Below, piece after piece: positions 23,471 through 35,670 of a DNA stretch of 64,000 nucleotides (its first letter is position 1; the number at the start of each line of letters is the position of its first letter). Origin of the DNA: Pontederia crassipes (Eukaryota > Streptophyta > Magnoliopsida > Commelinales > Pontederiaceae); the NCBI GenBank assembly GCA_030549335.1, contig CM060196.1, forward strand, positions 68,666,639 to 68,730,638. Reading direction: 5' to 3'. Position numbers and translations under genes: made by a program. A model generated the notes under the pieces. It was given only the letters and a program-made list of their open reading frames with translations. It had not been told where the DNA came from and ran no database searches.

Positions 23471-25027
23471 TACACTACAAGAAAATTATGATTTTCCGAC
23501 GGACAGAAATTCTTTGCAATTTGCGACGGATTTTGCGACGAATAGGGAGTCGTCGCAATTATCGACGGTTCTGACCGTCGAAAAGCAAAAAAATAAATTA
23601 TGAAATTTATTATATTATTATTTTATTTTTCGATGGTTTGGAACATCGGCATTTTCGACGGCTATCTCTCCGTCACAAGTTCCGACGGTCGAACTCGTCA
23701 GTAACAACAAAAATAATTAAATATTAAATAATATATAATATTATTTAATATATAAAAATAATACAATTAGTATTTTATTATTATAATTACCGACAATTCG
23801 GACCGTCGAAAGTTCCGACGGCCCGGATCGTCGGTAAACAAAAAAATAATTAAATATTATAATCTTATACATCATAATATATAATGTAATTAATATTTTA
23901 TTATTATAATTACTGATGGTTCGGATCATCGGTAATCATAAAAATAATTAAATATTATAATTTTATATATCATAATATATAATGTAATTAATATTTTATT
24001 ATTATAATTACCAATTAAATATTATAATATTATATATCATAATATATAATGTAATTACTATTTTATTATTATAATTATCGACGGTTCAGACTGTCGAATG
24101 TTCCGATGGTCAGAACCGTCGGTAATCATAAAACAATTAAATATTATAATCTATCATCAATAGAATAAAAAAATTATTTTATTATTAAATTTGCGATGGT
24201 CTAAACCGTCGGTGATTAAAAAATAATCCCCCGCCATTTTTTTTCTTTTCCCGCTCCCATTCTCTTTTTCCACCATTTATTCACGTTTTCTTCTACTTCT
24301 TTCCCTCTTTCTCTTTCCCGGACGACGACCTCTCTCACTCACGGGCGCTGACGACCTCTCTCTCTCTCGCCTGAGGCCGGCGACCCTCTCTCACTCGCAC
24401 TAGCAACCTTCCGGCGACCCCTCTCTCTCTCTTCCGTGGCTGACTCTCACTCGCGTTGGTGACCCTTTCTCTCTCTCTCGCCCTAGTTCGGCCGCCTGCG
24501 GCGGATCTGCCGCCTGGCAGCCTGGATTCGCCACCTTACTGTGGATCCGCCGCCTGGCAGCCTGGATCTGCCGTGAGCGGCCCTGATCCGCCGCCTAGCG
24601 GCTTGATTCGATCGCCAGGCCGCGTGATCGGCGTCAGACAGCCGGATCGACTGCCTGGCGGCGGGCTATTTTTTTTTATATTTTAAAAATTCTTTGCAAC
24701 GGTTGTGATTGTCGAAAGTTTCAACCGTCGAAAGTTTCGATGGTCGCGATCGTCAAAAGTTTCGACAATTGTAACGACCGTCGAAAGTATCGACGGTTGC
24801 GACCGCCGAAAATTTCGACGATTGCGGCCGCCGAACTTTTGGGATGGTTACAACCTTCGGAACTTCCGATGAGTTTTTTCCAACCGTCGAAAATCGTTTT
24901 GCGAGGACCATTTTTTTGACGGATCAGTTCCGTCAGTAAACCCATCGAAAACCTTCATTTTTGACAGTTTCGTTCTATTTTCTGACGGACGAAACTATCG
25001 GAAAATCTCATTTTTCTTGTAGTGTTA
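23470..25027. mobile_element. Non-autonomous CACTA transposon 2
   Basis: Element 23473-25024 begins CACTACAAGAAAA and ends TTTTTCTTGTAGTG. It is flanked by a perfect TTA duplication (23470-23472, 25025-25027). Subterminal regions carry many ACCGTCGRAARTTYCGACGG-like units in both orientations. The interior has CT-runs and a GC-rich block of about 30-bp units around GGATCCGCCGCCTGG (24490-24665). It shares this plan, and the CGGCGGGCTATTTTTTT-like junction, with the element at 18.36 kb, so they are one family. No transposase is encoded. Confidence 0.93.
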
Positions 25028-27150
25028 ACTGCATTAGTTGAATGATTGATCCTTGCATTAGAAAGATATTATGGTATTCTCTTTTGAAATTGAACATATG
25101 GTCATTTGCTCTAATTTATTGGAGATTGTGGTCATTTTCTTCTTGTTTATGAATTACATTAAGTGTTGGTGTCCTTCGATATTCCGACGCTTCCTCTTCC
25201 ACAATAAAATTGTCATTTGTTTTATTATTATAATCATTGCCACACATTATATTTGTTGAATGATCAATGCCATAATATGGTCAAGAGTATAATATGCAGT
25301 GTAACGTTCTCGGTGTCAACATAACTGTCTATGTGACAGGAGAGTTGATTTTAAGGACGTTACAATTTTTATTGTGTGGGTTTGCTCCATTCTAAACAAT
25401 GAAAAAAAAAATTCACTTGAGAGGTAACACATCATTCTCGAGGATACCTAAAAAGATAAAAAAAAAAAAAATATTTAAGTTGAAATATAATGAAGAAATC
25501 ACTGGTAAATGGACTACTACTGCAAAATGAATACTAATACATACTATTACCCTGAATTAAGAATTCTGAACCAATAAATGTAGCACAGAAAGAGTAACGC
25601 ATTTTGATATCTTTTATTAAAGAAGAATTGCTCACGATTGTTATAATTGTACAATGAAGATTCATCAAATATCGATTCAATATTTATTAAATAATTTATT
25701 TACTGATTACTATGATCCAACGTCATTTCCTATGCCTTATCGATGGACATGGTTGTATTAACTACTCAATTGTATTCTTATGTTACTCTTTCACGGGACC
25801 GTAAACAAACTCGACTCAATTCGATTAAATTTAATCGAAATTTTTTTTATTATGACCCAAGTGATCGGATAACTTGATCATCATTTTTTAAATTTTCTTT
25901 TATTTTTTAATATAAAAAGCATTTAATATTTTATTTTTAATACAAAATAAGGTATTTTTACATATAAAAAATATGTTTTAAATATCTATATACTTTTCTA
26001 CATTTAAAATTATTTATTTAATATTTTTTAATTTTAAATAATATAAAACTATTAAATTAACTAAAAAAATATTTAAAATTAAAAAAAATTAAGCCTTTGG
26101 ATCGAGTCGGCTTTCCGAGTACATCCTTAACTATAAGGACTACACAAATGATATTAAATTTCACTATATGTTGGTTCATTCTATGATTATGAAAATTTCA
26201 ATTTACTATCCAGGCATAGCGGAATTTTGATACCACCGGAAACGGAAAAAAAATTTTCTAAGGAATCAAAAAAATTTTGAATTATGATCTAAAATTTAGT
26301 GATCTATGTCCATATCATATGATCTCGATGACTATGAATTTATGATATTTAAATTCTTACACTTAAAATAATTATGTCATGACTTATCTTCATATTATCA
26401 CATTAGACTTTATGTTTAGGGAAGGGTATATATCCTTTATGTTGATCATTATAGTCCTACAAGGCCGGTTAATGATGGGTGTGACGATATTGTTTGAGTG
26501 ACGGATGCACATGAATATTGCCTTATGTTATTATTATATTATTTCAAAGTCTCGTACTTTATATTATATGATCATGATAATTTCTTTTAATCCATTCATC
26601 GAGTATCACTCTTCTTGACTACTTCCAATTAATAAAATGTCATGTTTTATTTCCTTGTATTGTCAAGGAGAGAAGCCTCTCTGGAATTAAGGATGATACA
26701 CTATCCTTTTAACTCTAACTTATTCTTATTGGAATATGGATTTACCCAAACTATTAAAAAATTTTCCTCTCACCCTATAGTATTATTCATAACTTATTCA
26801 AAAATTGGGTTTTGTACCCTCATAACAATTTTAAAAACTAAATGTAAAGTGTAGACCATATATTTGTGATTTTATTTTCCTTGTTCTAAAAAAAATGTTA
26901 CTTTATTTCGGTGAGATTGTAATCAATTAAACAAAAATTAACAAGATTGTTAATATAAGCAACTTCTTCTTCTTTAAGGAAGTCTCGAATTTTAAATTTA
27001 TGAATATTTTCGGAGTTTCATTTGTTTCGATTCAGATTAGTCAAGTATATATGAAATTTAGATTTTTATTAGATTAATCTGGATATTACGATGACAAATG
27101 AAAACATTGAAATACAAATATATTTTTTTTAAAAAGTGGATATTTTTATG
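25028..27150. other. Gene-free AT-rich stretch
   Basis: No supported coding region, RNA gene or bounded mobile element; short A/T runs only. Confidence 0.5.
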
Positions 27151-28530
27151 ATTTGACGAGAAAATATTACGCAAATACGAGCCGCTTCGGCGCTTCTCTA
27201 GAAGCTTCGTCCGCCTTGCTCCAAATGGCTCCGACCGCTCCTAAAACGAAGTCTCTGCTTCGTATAAACAAAAGGCTTGGCTTTTCTTCTTCCTACGCCT
27301 ACGGTGTCTTCTTTCTGCGTTTCGTTGTTGCGCCTCCTCCATCATCGCCAAGTTCGCATATCTTCCTCTTCTTCCTTCCCCCTGTTTCCTCCTCCTGTCG
27401 TGCATTGTTTCGCGGTATTGGGCATCGAATCCATTCCGTTGGGAGTTTATATTCTTCCAAAGTTTTGTATCCCAAGTCTCACAATTTGTTGCTGAGGTCC
27501 ACCCTAAAGATTGCTCCTTTCTTTTATCTTGTATACGTCGAAACAGTCTATTTTTTTTTTTACATCAACGTTTCTTTTTTCAGGTGGTTGAAGCCTTCCA
27601 CGACGTTGAGCAGAAGATGACAGAGGTAGGAAACGCCCTTCATGTTCCATGTTGCTGTGAAGCGTATAATAAGTTTTTTTCTGTTCCCAATTGTTAAAGT
27701 TTGCTTCTTTACGCGCAGGAAGAGTATGCTGTCAAGTTGCATGTTTATGACCTTAGCCAGGGGCTCGCTCGGCAGCTCTCGATGACATTTTTGGGGAAAT
27801 CCATCGAGGCAATATGGTATGTTCTCTGTTTGATCCATTTTAAGTCGCGCTTTTGCAGGCAGATATAATTATCGTTCTCTAATAGAAGCCATCTATGCGT
27901 TAGCAGTTCTTCAATGGATGTCTAGTAGGGTCTAAGAATCGCAAGGAGAGAAATTAAACCATTATAGTTGTGCATTTTGTAATTGTATAATCAAGGATTT
28001 TACTTGCCTAGTGTCTGTGTTTGGAAATGGCCAAGATGGGTGAACCCGTTAAGAACATCTTGATTGGATAATTTTTCTCACGTGGCTGGTGACACTTTAT
28101 ATTAACAATATGAAGTTTGAAACCGATTAAAATCAAGTTGTTCTTTTCTGCACCAATCGTTAGTGCCTTTGGTCTAGCAATCAGTTTTCCCAAATGCTGC
28201 TATAGAAGAGGAACATGTTTGCATATTTTTTTGTATTTTAAAGTGTATTAAAATATGTGCTTGGGAGCTTCAGCGGAAAGTGAGGCGATTCCACCAGTCT
28301 GCTGAAACATTTTGGCTTCATAATGGCTCTATTGTCAACAGAGACCTACTCGAATTTAGAAATTGGAGAACACCTATTCATTTACCTTGATATAAGTGGG
28401 ATACGAAGAGGTTTTGCTACTTTTTTTTTCTAAAACCTAGTTTCATTATTTCAGTCCTCTACTGTAATTGCCCCCAACTTTCTATATAATGAGATCATTG
28501 GTTCCATTTCCTCGTCATTTTTTTTTGTTC

Positions 28531-28700
28531 GTGCTGTGGAAAGACGGTCCCAAGCCCGGATAAAGGAGGAGGGTTGTGTTAGGCCTCGACAGTCAGCGTA
28601 AAACCCTGTCGAATCTGGATCACCGAATAGGCGTCGTATGATCCATGTAGCCGACCCCACCTAGTGGGATAAGGCTTTATTGTTGTTGTTGTTGTTGTTG
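28531..28700 (+). mobile_element. Au-like SINE, copy 1
   Basis: Shares with the five other copies the body GGTCCCAAGCCCGGATAAAG, a B-box-like CTGTCGAATC, and the 3' end CCCCACCTAGTGGGATAAGG before a (TTG)n tail. Length and tail fit the Au SINE family of angiosperms, an assignment from memory. A clear target duplication was not found and the 5' end is approximate. Confidence 0.65.
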
Positions 28701-28954
28701 CACTATATATCTGGTATGTCCATATGTTTTTAGTCATAATATTTCACATCAACATACCAGAAAATCATCGAGTACTGTTTGTGTGGTTTGGTGTGGGAGG
28801 TTATGTATATTTCAGTGGCAGCAACATGTCAAATGAAGTTGAGAAAGCTGATCCATGTTACTTGACATTCTAGAATGAGATGTTTTTTGTTTTAGGAAAT
28901 CATATGAGATGTTACAATAAGGCTATTTGTAATCGTGAATAGCCTAGAGGGTCC

Positions 28955-29078
28955 GCAGTAAGTCACTATATGACTCCTCTAAAAAAGAGTCACTATATAA
29001 GATCATATCCTCTGCGAAAGTCACTATATAAGATTCCTCTAAAAAAAGTCACTATATAAGACCATATCCTCTGCGAAA
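28955..29078. repeat. Short tandem duplication
   Basis: A ~30-60-bp unit containing AGTCACTATATAAGAYCATATCCTCTGCGAAA and TCCTCTAAAAAA is repeated, with AGTCACTATATA present four times. Intronic, no coding meaning. Confidence 0.75.
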
Positions 29079-29672
29079 ATATTTGCAAGAGTATTTAGCA
29101 GCATTGCACATTCTGATAGAACAAGGAATAAGGCGATTACAAGGTGGACAGGTTAAAAGCTCACCATCTTTTAGTGTGAATGACCAGGCAAAGATAGGCA
29201 AGTAATGGAGACATAGAGCATGTTTGGTTCATATCTTATCTTATGATCTACCATCATTATCCATAGCAGTGTTAATTGTATGTAGGATCAGCAGTAGAGT
29301 ATCAAACATATTTTCAGAAATGAATGGGACAATGACCTTGAAAAGATCTTTGATTCAGGTTGAACCAGTTGAACTGGATAATCAGATAAAAATCGAACAC
29401 TAAGATTTAGTTTGCAGGTTTTACTTTGTCAAAAAGTTTGCAGGTTTCACACACGTACATGGAGGTAATGTGCATACACTACGGATGCAATGATTGGAAT
29501 TAAACTGAGTAAAATCCACATTATGAGAACTGATTACAGCACTCATTAATTTACACCAGGCATGCATGCGGCTTATGATATACCCTGTGGTGATCTTTTT
29601 TGGTATGGAGCAGTCAATTTTTATATTTGTTTGGTACAAAGGAAACACTAAATTTATTTTCATAAGTCTCAT

Positions 29673-30002
29673 TGGTTCAGTAAAAAGAAAAAACCAGCAA
29701 GAATAATGAGAAGTCAGGTTAGAAGATTTGATAGAGGAACAATTAGGGTTTGTGAAAAAACCACAAAAAATCTGTAACATTGATAAAAGATAGAAGATGA
29801 CGGCTGAAAATCCTGTTTGTAGTCTTAAATACTAGAATTACAAGAGTTTAAAACTAATAATCAATCTTCACCATTGATTAACCTACTTTCTATTTTTAAT
29901 CATGACCCTTATAACTAATTAAAAGCTCCCATGCACGACTAATAAACTAAAACACCGGCTTTAATTAAACAACTAATATAAAATAAAAAGCTCTTTGTGT
30001 CA
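29673..30002 (-). repeat. 3' LTR of the gypsy element
   Basis: 330 bp. Its outer end (TGGTTCAGTAAAAAG on plus) abuts the CTCAT target duplication, and its inner end is TGTGTCA. It is shorter than the 378-bp 5' LTR mainly because that copy has extra AAATTTAATGGAG-type sequence before TGTGTCA. The divergence shows the insertion is not recent. Confidence 0.85.
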
Positions 30003-30239
30003 ATCTCCTTAGCTTGAAAGTTTTGGCTCATTGGAAAAGACTTGCACAATGCCATCATACATTTCAGCATCACTCTTCTTGAGTTCATCTTCATTGATCC
30101 TGGTTTACCCAACTATTTAACCAAAAATCTTTTATAACTATTACCCCTACGAGAACTAACCTCTTTGACATCCAAAACATTTTCAATAACATTGGTAGAA
30201 ACTTTGGGTGCTGTTCAAATTGATTTGGAGCTTCAGCTA

Positions 30240-30590
30240 TGTCCGTATCGAAGCCCTCAAAAAAGCATACAAATCCGAGACATTGAAAATAGGACTAATT
30301 TGCAAATTTGATGGAAGCTCAACTAAATAAGCATTTGAACTTATTTTCTTTAGTATGGTCCAAACTTCCTTGGCTTGAGTTTGTGAGAAGTGCCCTTTGG
30401 AAACCTCTTTTGCCTCAAGTGTACAATGACCAAGTTTCCTTCTTCAAAGTCTTTAAGATGCCAATGTTGATTGGCTGCTTTGGCATAAGCTTCATTATTT
30501 GATTTCAGGGCAGCTTTTACCTCCTCATGAATTCTTTCATTGTCGTCTTGTGAGAAGACATCACTAGCCAAATATGAAAATTCTTTCAAA
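30240..30590 (-). pseudogene. Gypsy integrase C-terminal fragment
   Basis: Minus frame 30589-30350 reads IHEEVKAALKSNNEAYAKAA, then FEEGNLVIVHLRQKRFPKGT and KLKPRKFGPY, the conserved tail of plant Ty3/gypsy integrase. In another frame, 30300-30245 adds LPSNLQISPIFNVSDLYAF. Frame changes and stops make it non-functional. Confidence 0.8.
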
Positions 30591-31005
30591 ATATTTAGAA
30601 CTTTAGGTGAGCGGTGAGATATTTTCTAATGTGATTTTCTCTAACAATTTCAGCCTCTTGACTTATATTAAACTTTTCAGCACATAAAAAGCCATTAACC
30701 TTGCAGTTTTTTTATGAACTAACAACATTTTTTGCATCCTCCTCAATTGGATGCAAAGTGTACCTTATGTTACCCCTGTGAAAAGAGTAAGTATTTAGTC
30801 TAGTGTGATGTTCCATGTCATGTCATGCGACAATCTTCCCGCAAGAATATGTCCAACATGCACAACATCACATAAAGCTTCATTTTGTAGATTACCTCCC
30901 ATAGTAAATTGCACAAGCATCGAGCAGTGACATGAATCATGTTGTCTTTCTTAAGCCAATGAATTCCGTAAGGATGTGGATGTTTTTCAACTTGTCATAT
31001 AAATC

Positions 31006-31644
31006 TAGGGGTGAGCAAAACCGGGTTCGGGACCGGGTTTTGGCCGACCTGGTCCCGACCCGGTTTTGCCCGGGTTTTTTAAAACAGGTCCCGGTCCCGG
31101 TCCCGGACCCGGTCCCGGCCGGGGCCCGGACCGAGACGACCCGATCGAACCGGGTCACAAACCGGGACATTCCCGGTTGTCCCGGTTCGATCATAATTAA
31201 TAAAAATAAATAAATATAATAATACAACAACAACAACAAAGCCTTATCCCACTAGGTGGGGTCGGCTAAGAAATAAATAAATATAATATTAAAAAATATT
31301 TAATATTATTATATAAATATAATAATTATCAATTAAAATACATATGTATAATAATATAATATATTGTATGTTTAATATATATAATAAACTATAAAATTTA
31401 AATTAAAATAGATGTAAATATAATATTTTTAAATAATTTAATATATTACTATACTATATGATACCGGGGCGGGACCGGGTCGGGTTTTTACAACCCAAAC
31501 CCGGTACCGGACCCGGTACCGGCCGAGTCTCAAAGAGTGAGACCCGGTCCTGGCCCGGTAGGTAACCGGGCTGGGAAAAAACCCGGATTTTCGGGCCGGT
31601 GCGGGTCGGGGCGACCGGGTCGTCCCGACCCGTGCTCTCCCCTA
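31006..31644. mobile_element. hAT-type MITE nested in the gypsy element
   Basis: Ends TAGGGGTGAGCA and (reverse complement) TAGGGGAGAGCA, flanked by a perfect 8-bp duplication TATAAATC (30998-31005, 31645-31652), diagnostic of hAT insertion. The subterminal zones are arrays of CCCGG/GGTCCCGG motifs around an AT-rich core. No transposase. It split the gypsy gag/protease region, so it is younger than the retrotransposon, and it carries an SINE itself. Confidence 0.92.
31222..31270 (-). mobile_element. Au-like SINE, copy 2 (truncated, nested in the MITE)
   Basis: A 49-bp minus-strand 3' end, (CAA)n then AAGCCTTATCCCACTAGGTG on plus, flanked by an 18-bp perfect duplication (31204-31221 and 31271-31288). 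This is the third layer: SINE in hAT MITE in gypsy in intron. Confidence 0.85.
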
Positions 31645-31968
31645 TATAAATCCATAGTGTAATTGGTGGGTAAGAATTGTTTCCTCAACTTCATTTTCAT
31701 GAGCTCCCAAGTGTTAATTTTAAGTTTGCCTTGTCGATGCTTTTCCACTCTCTTCCACCATTGAAGTGTTCGTGCCCTTTAATTTCAACTTCACAAATAG
31801 CACTTTTCCTTTTTTTGCCATAGGTTTCCATTCAAAATAATTTTCCAAACTTGTTTCCCAATCAACCTGTCGAATCTTATGAACATGGATCAACGAATAT
31901 TGGTTACTAATAGAGCGGAATGGCGTCGTATGATCTATGTAGCCGACCCCACCTAGTGGGATAAGGTT

Positions 31969-32001
<33 letters not shown>

Positions 32002-32170
32002 CCCAATCAAAACAAACTTTAACATGCATTTTTCCATAGAAATCAACAACTTCAATCTTAATTCTACCATCGTTCAGATCTAGGGTACGAATTAACCTAT
32101 CCTCCAATCGACTTCGCATTGGATTTGTATCAACTCTAGCTTCATGAAAGGGATTATTGATCAGTATCAT
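31530..32170 (-). pseudogene. Gypsy gag remnant
   Basis: The minus strand reads DLNDGRIKIEVVDFYGKMHV (about 32095-32036) and, past the SINE insertion, WETSLENYFEWKPMAKKGKV (31865-31806). After frame breaks comes KINTWELMKMKLRKQFLPTN (31721-31662). These match the order of the plant gypsy gag domain (DFLDW..EYFDW.., W..MK..LR..F.P.NY). It is broken by frameshifts, SINE copy 3 at 31866-31997 and the hAT MITE. Confidence 0.75.
31866..31997 (+). mobile_element. Au-like SINE, copy 3 (5'-truncated)
   Basis: Starts at CCTGTCGAATC and ends with (GTT)n. It is flanked by a perfect 13-bp duplication GTTTCCCAATCAA (31853-31865, 31998-32010). It interrupts the gag frame. Confidence 0.9.
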
Positions 32171-32426
32171 CCTCCAGACTACCTTCCAGTGTGTCGTTTA
32201 GATTGTGGCCAACTTATGGAATCTCCAGATGGATTGTCACATGTTTCCGTCGCTGTAAGGCTTGAACACTTCGTGACAAATCTTCAATCATTCGTCGAAT
32301 CTTTAATCATTCGTCAAATCTTTGCTGTCCAAGGTTACGTCATCCTCGGTCTCTACCACGTCCAACCATGGTTCAAAGACAAAGAAAACCCTAATATTTT
32401 GAGGATCTTTTGCTCTCATACCAATT

Positions 32427-32804
32427 TAATGCAGTAAAAAGAGAAAACCAACAAGAATAACGAGAAATCAAGCTAGAAGATTGGAAGGATTGATAGAGGA
32501 ACAATTAGGATTTATGAATAAACCCCCAAAAAAATTGTAATATTGATAAAAGTTAGAAGATGACGGCTGACAACCCTATTTGCAGCCTTAAATACTAGGG
32601 TTGCAAGAGTTTAGAACTAATAATCAATCTCCACTACAGATTAACCTACTTTTAGTCATGACCCTTATAACTCATTAAAAGGTCACATGCCTATCACATG
32701 ACATGACGACTAATAAATTAAAACACCAGCTTTAATTAAATAACTGATATAAAATTTAATGGAGATAAGTAGCTTTAATTAAATAACTAATAAATCCTGT
32801 GTCA
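32427..32804 (-). repeat. 5' LTR of the gypsy element
   Basis: 378 bp, bounded inside by the spacer and primer-binding site (32412-32423) and outside by TGTGTCA plus the CTCAT target duplication at 32805-32809. Homologous over its length to 29673-30002. Confidence 0.85.
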
Positions 32805-34052
32805 CTCATGCACGACATGCATGCATGCATGCAAACATGAAGATAACTAGGTTCTGCTGTTTTTTTGTTTTTTGTTATTCATTTGAACAATTTAATGGAA
32901 CAATCAAATTTTGATTGTCGAATGGTGATTTTTGCTGGTCCAACTCCTTTCCTAATTCTAACTTCAAACTTATTCCCTTCCAACTTTTGCCTAGTAGGGC
33001 TGATTAAACTGGTCAGACTGTTTTGATCCGAATGATATTGGTATCAATTGTGCCACTGCAATGTTGTTATGCCTCTTCATACAATAGACATGTACATGCT
33101 TGTGACTATATTTGTTATATGGTGATCATTCATTTTTGGCTTTGATTGACATCGTTATTTGTGCATCATGGGGTTGAATATCCATGGAATCTTGCCCATT
33201 GTTATAATGTTTCATATCAACATGCCGGAACTAATGAGTAAGGAAAACAAAGCGGGTGGTGGGAGCTGCCCGCTGCTTTAAAACATTTTTGCACAACAAT
33301 TTATGGAGGGGTGATAGGCAAGCCCGAATGTAGACGTTGCTTCTCAGAGTTAGTTTGTGCGGGCCTCCCATCAAATGTTTTTGCTTTCCCTCCTTTGTGA
33401 GTCTTTTGTGGGTTGCCTTACACACTTGTAAATCTCCATATTTCATATTTTAATACATAGTGGATTGCTGCACCAAGGCTAGCAACTGTGCTTCTACCTC
33501 CCAAAAATAACATGCAGGAACTACTGTTTGTGTCATAAGATGTGGGAGGGTATGTGATACAAACTGAAAATACTACATATATGAGTGGAAATAAAAATAG
33601 GATAACTATTATTAGTAATAAAAGTATAAGAATTTTAAACACAAGTACTACTAATAACTTGTTTATTCAAGATGACAAATCTGCATAATAGAATAGTCTG
33701 TGTGAAGTAAACCAAACTCCAATTACACAACAGAAACATTTAAGGCTACCCTAAATATAAAACCCATGCATGTATTTATAACATGCAAAGGTCGTTACAA
33801 TAACTATAACTTAAACTACAAATAAAACTACCCACTACTTTTCTAACTAACCCACTAATTAATACAAAGTGGTATCTTGTCAGTATGTAGACTTTAGCTG
33901 CAACAATGTTTAGATTGAAGTTGAGAAAGTTGTTAAATGTGACTTGACATTTTAGAATTGTTGCATTAAAATTATTTCTAATTCTGAATTCTTTGATGAT
34001 GTATCTGGTTTTTCTTCAAAGAGGACTTCCATTTTGATAGAGTTCTTAAGTA

Positions 34053-34117
34053 CAACAACAACAAAGTCTTATCCCACTAGGTGGGGTCAGCTACATGGAT
34101 CATACGACGCCATTCCG
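34053..34117 (-). mobile_element. Au-like SINE, copy 4 (5'-truncated)
   Basis: A 65-bp minus-strand 3' portion flanked by a perfect 17-bp duplication GATAGAGTTCTTAAGTA (34036-34052, 34118-34134). Confidence 0.92.
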
Positions 34118-34168
34118 GATAGAGTTCTTAAGTATAACATTTAATTTTTGTGAAGTTGTGGGCAACTA

Positions 34169-34360
34169 ACTCCGCCTATGTTTTATAGCCGGTCCCAAGC
34201 CCGGATAAAGGAGGAGGGTTGTGTTAGGCCCCGATAGTCAGCGTAAAATCCTGTCGAATCTCATGAACATGGATCAACGAATATACGGAATGACGTCGTA
34301 TGATCCATATAGCCGACCCCACCTAGTGGGATAAGGCTTTGTTGTTGATATATATTGATT
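34169..34360 (+). mobile_element. Au-like SINE, copy 5 (near full length)
   Basis: Starts ACTCCGCCTATGTTTTATAG, includes the GGTCCCAAGCCCGG body and CCTGTCGAATC box, and ends GGCTTTGTTGTTG plus a short AT stretch. Flanking duplication TTGTGGGCAACTA / TTGTGGGCAGCTA (34156-34168, 34361-34373), one mismatch. With copy 6 it defines the full-length 5' end of the family. Confidence 0.88.
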
Positions 34361-35164
34361 TTGTGGGCAGCTATGATTAAGAGATATGGATGTTTCCTAA
34401 CCTATCTTATCTTATGCCATCATTTTTCAACAACTAGTACTAACAAAATTTGTTTACTTAAAAAAATCTCATATGGACAAAATTATAGACATATATTGAC
34501 ATGCCAATATGGGCTTCAAAAACAACATACTAGTTTGGGGGCATCCAAGACAATATTTTCGAGGGATTTAAGGATGTTTTGCCTTTTTTTTTGAGTGAGG
34601 GTTTAGGGATGTTATAATATGGTGTCAAGGTCAGTTTTGCCCTTTGGGCCATGATGAAGCAAACCACAACGGGGACGTTGAGTGCTTGAAGGGTGTAACT
34701 ATGACATTTAGGTAAATCACACATGAATAAGATATAAGAGAGGTGCTGCATATAACACACACATATACATACATACATACATATTATATGACCATCTCTT
34801 TGACCCTTTCAGACTTATTTTTCTCTAATGGATTAGGATGTTACAATAACTAAAAAATAGCTCACAACGTCAAACAGTATTATTAAAATATCTCACTTGT
34901 ACACAATAATCAGGAGCAATTTTTACAAACAGCCCCCCAACTTTGATGCGTTCCCTTTTTAGTCCCCAACTTCATTTTCTAACTAATTAATCGTCCAACT
35001 TATAACTTATAACAAAAACAGCCCCCTTAACTGGTTACTTTAATTTAGTGGTCGCTTTATTTTGGTTCCCCAACTTTGACTCATTCACATTTTGGTCTCC
35101 CAACTTCATCTTGTGACCTATTGGTCATTCAACTTATAATATGTAACAAAATAAGCCTCTTTCG

Positions 35165-35600
35165 ATGACCGCAATTACGCTGGCTGGACACGGCGTCGGA
35201 GGTTGCCTTCTGGCGGTTCTTCTGCAATGGTAACAGGAGAAGTTATGATGTTGTTTACAGGACCAGAAGACAAAAAGACCTCCATTGGGTACATCTGGGC
35301 GATATGGTTACAGCAGAATGACATGCTTTTCCGTGGGGCATCGCTTATGCCGAAAACATCTGCCATCATGCAGAAGCTATCTTTGTAGAATGGAGAAAGT
35401 ACCCATAATTCTCCTCAAAAAAAAAAAAAAAGAAAGTACCTATAATTCTCCTAAAAAGAAAAAAAAAAGTATCTATAATGTAGCACTGTACCAGTATTTT
35501 GTGAGAGGTTTTGTGTGATGGCCTCTCCTTCTGAAACCATTTTGTAATTTTATCTTATTATTAATGAAACTGTGGATGATACCATCTTGTAAGTCGTCCT
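35165..35600 (+). pseudogene. LINE-like fragment inside the MULE-like element
   Basis: 35277-35388 reads KTSIGYIWAIWLQQNDMLFR and ends MQKLSL before a stop. It resembles the C-terminal zf-RVT end of plant LINE polyproteins (IWxIWxxRNxxxF). Downstream are a doubled AAAGTACCYATAATTCTCC motif with A-runs and a TTATTATTAATGAAAC stretch. The fragment probably entered as an insertion or was picked up by the host element. Confidence 0.45.
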
Positions 35601-35670
35601 TTCTTGTTTTAAAGAAAAAGGTGCCACATGATATCCAATTGGATGAAAGCCAACTTTTTGAAAATATAAT

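Larger units (their letters stand above)
29668..32809 (-). mobile_element. Deleted Ty3/gypsy LTR retrotransposon
   Basis: Minus-strand element 29673-32804. 5' LTR is 32427-32804, 3' LTR 29673-30002; they align along their length (shared AGAAGATGACGGCTGA, TTAAATACTAGRRTT, AAACACCRGCTTTAATTAAA). A perfect 5-bp duplication CTCAT flanks it (29668-29672, 32805-32809). The primer site, plus-strand 32412-32423, reads TGGTATGAGAGC on minus, one base off the tRNA-iMet-type TGGTATCAGAGC. Gag lies at 32170-31530, protease-linker traces at 30830-30690, and the integrase C-terminus at 30590-30240. Reverse transcriptase, RNase H and the integrase core are deleted. A hAT MITE and two SINEs inserted later. 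Confidence 0.9.

Noticed and set aside
23473-24150. Regularly spaced short inverted repeats resembling a CRISPR-like array
   Set aside because: Plant nuclear DNA. The CCGTCGAAAGTT units are subterminal repeats of a CACTA element with irregular spacing.
24456-24686. Pro/Gly-rich open frame
   Set aside because: It comes from ~30-bp GGATCCGCCGCC-type units inside CACTA element 2.
27153-27620. 155-aa open frame upstream of the DeSI exon
   Set aside because: It overlaps the leader and first splice region of the DeSI gene and runs through a polypyrimidine tract; no recognisable domain.
30932-31239. Open frames on both strands of Pro/Gly/Arg type
   Set aside because: They are produced by the CCCGG arrays of the nested hAT MITE.
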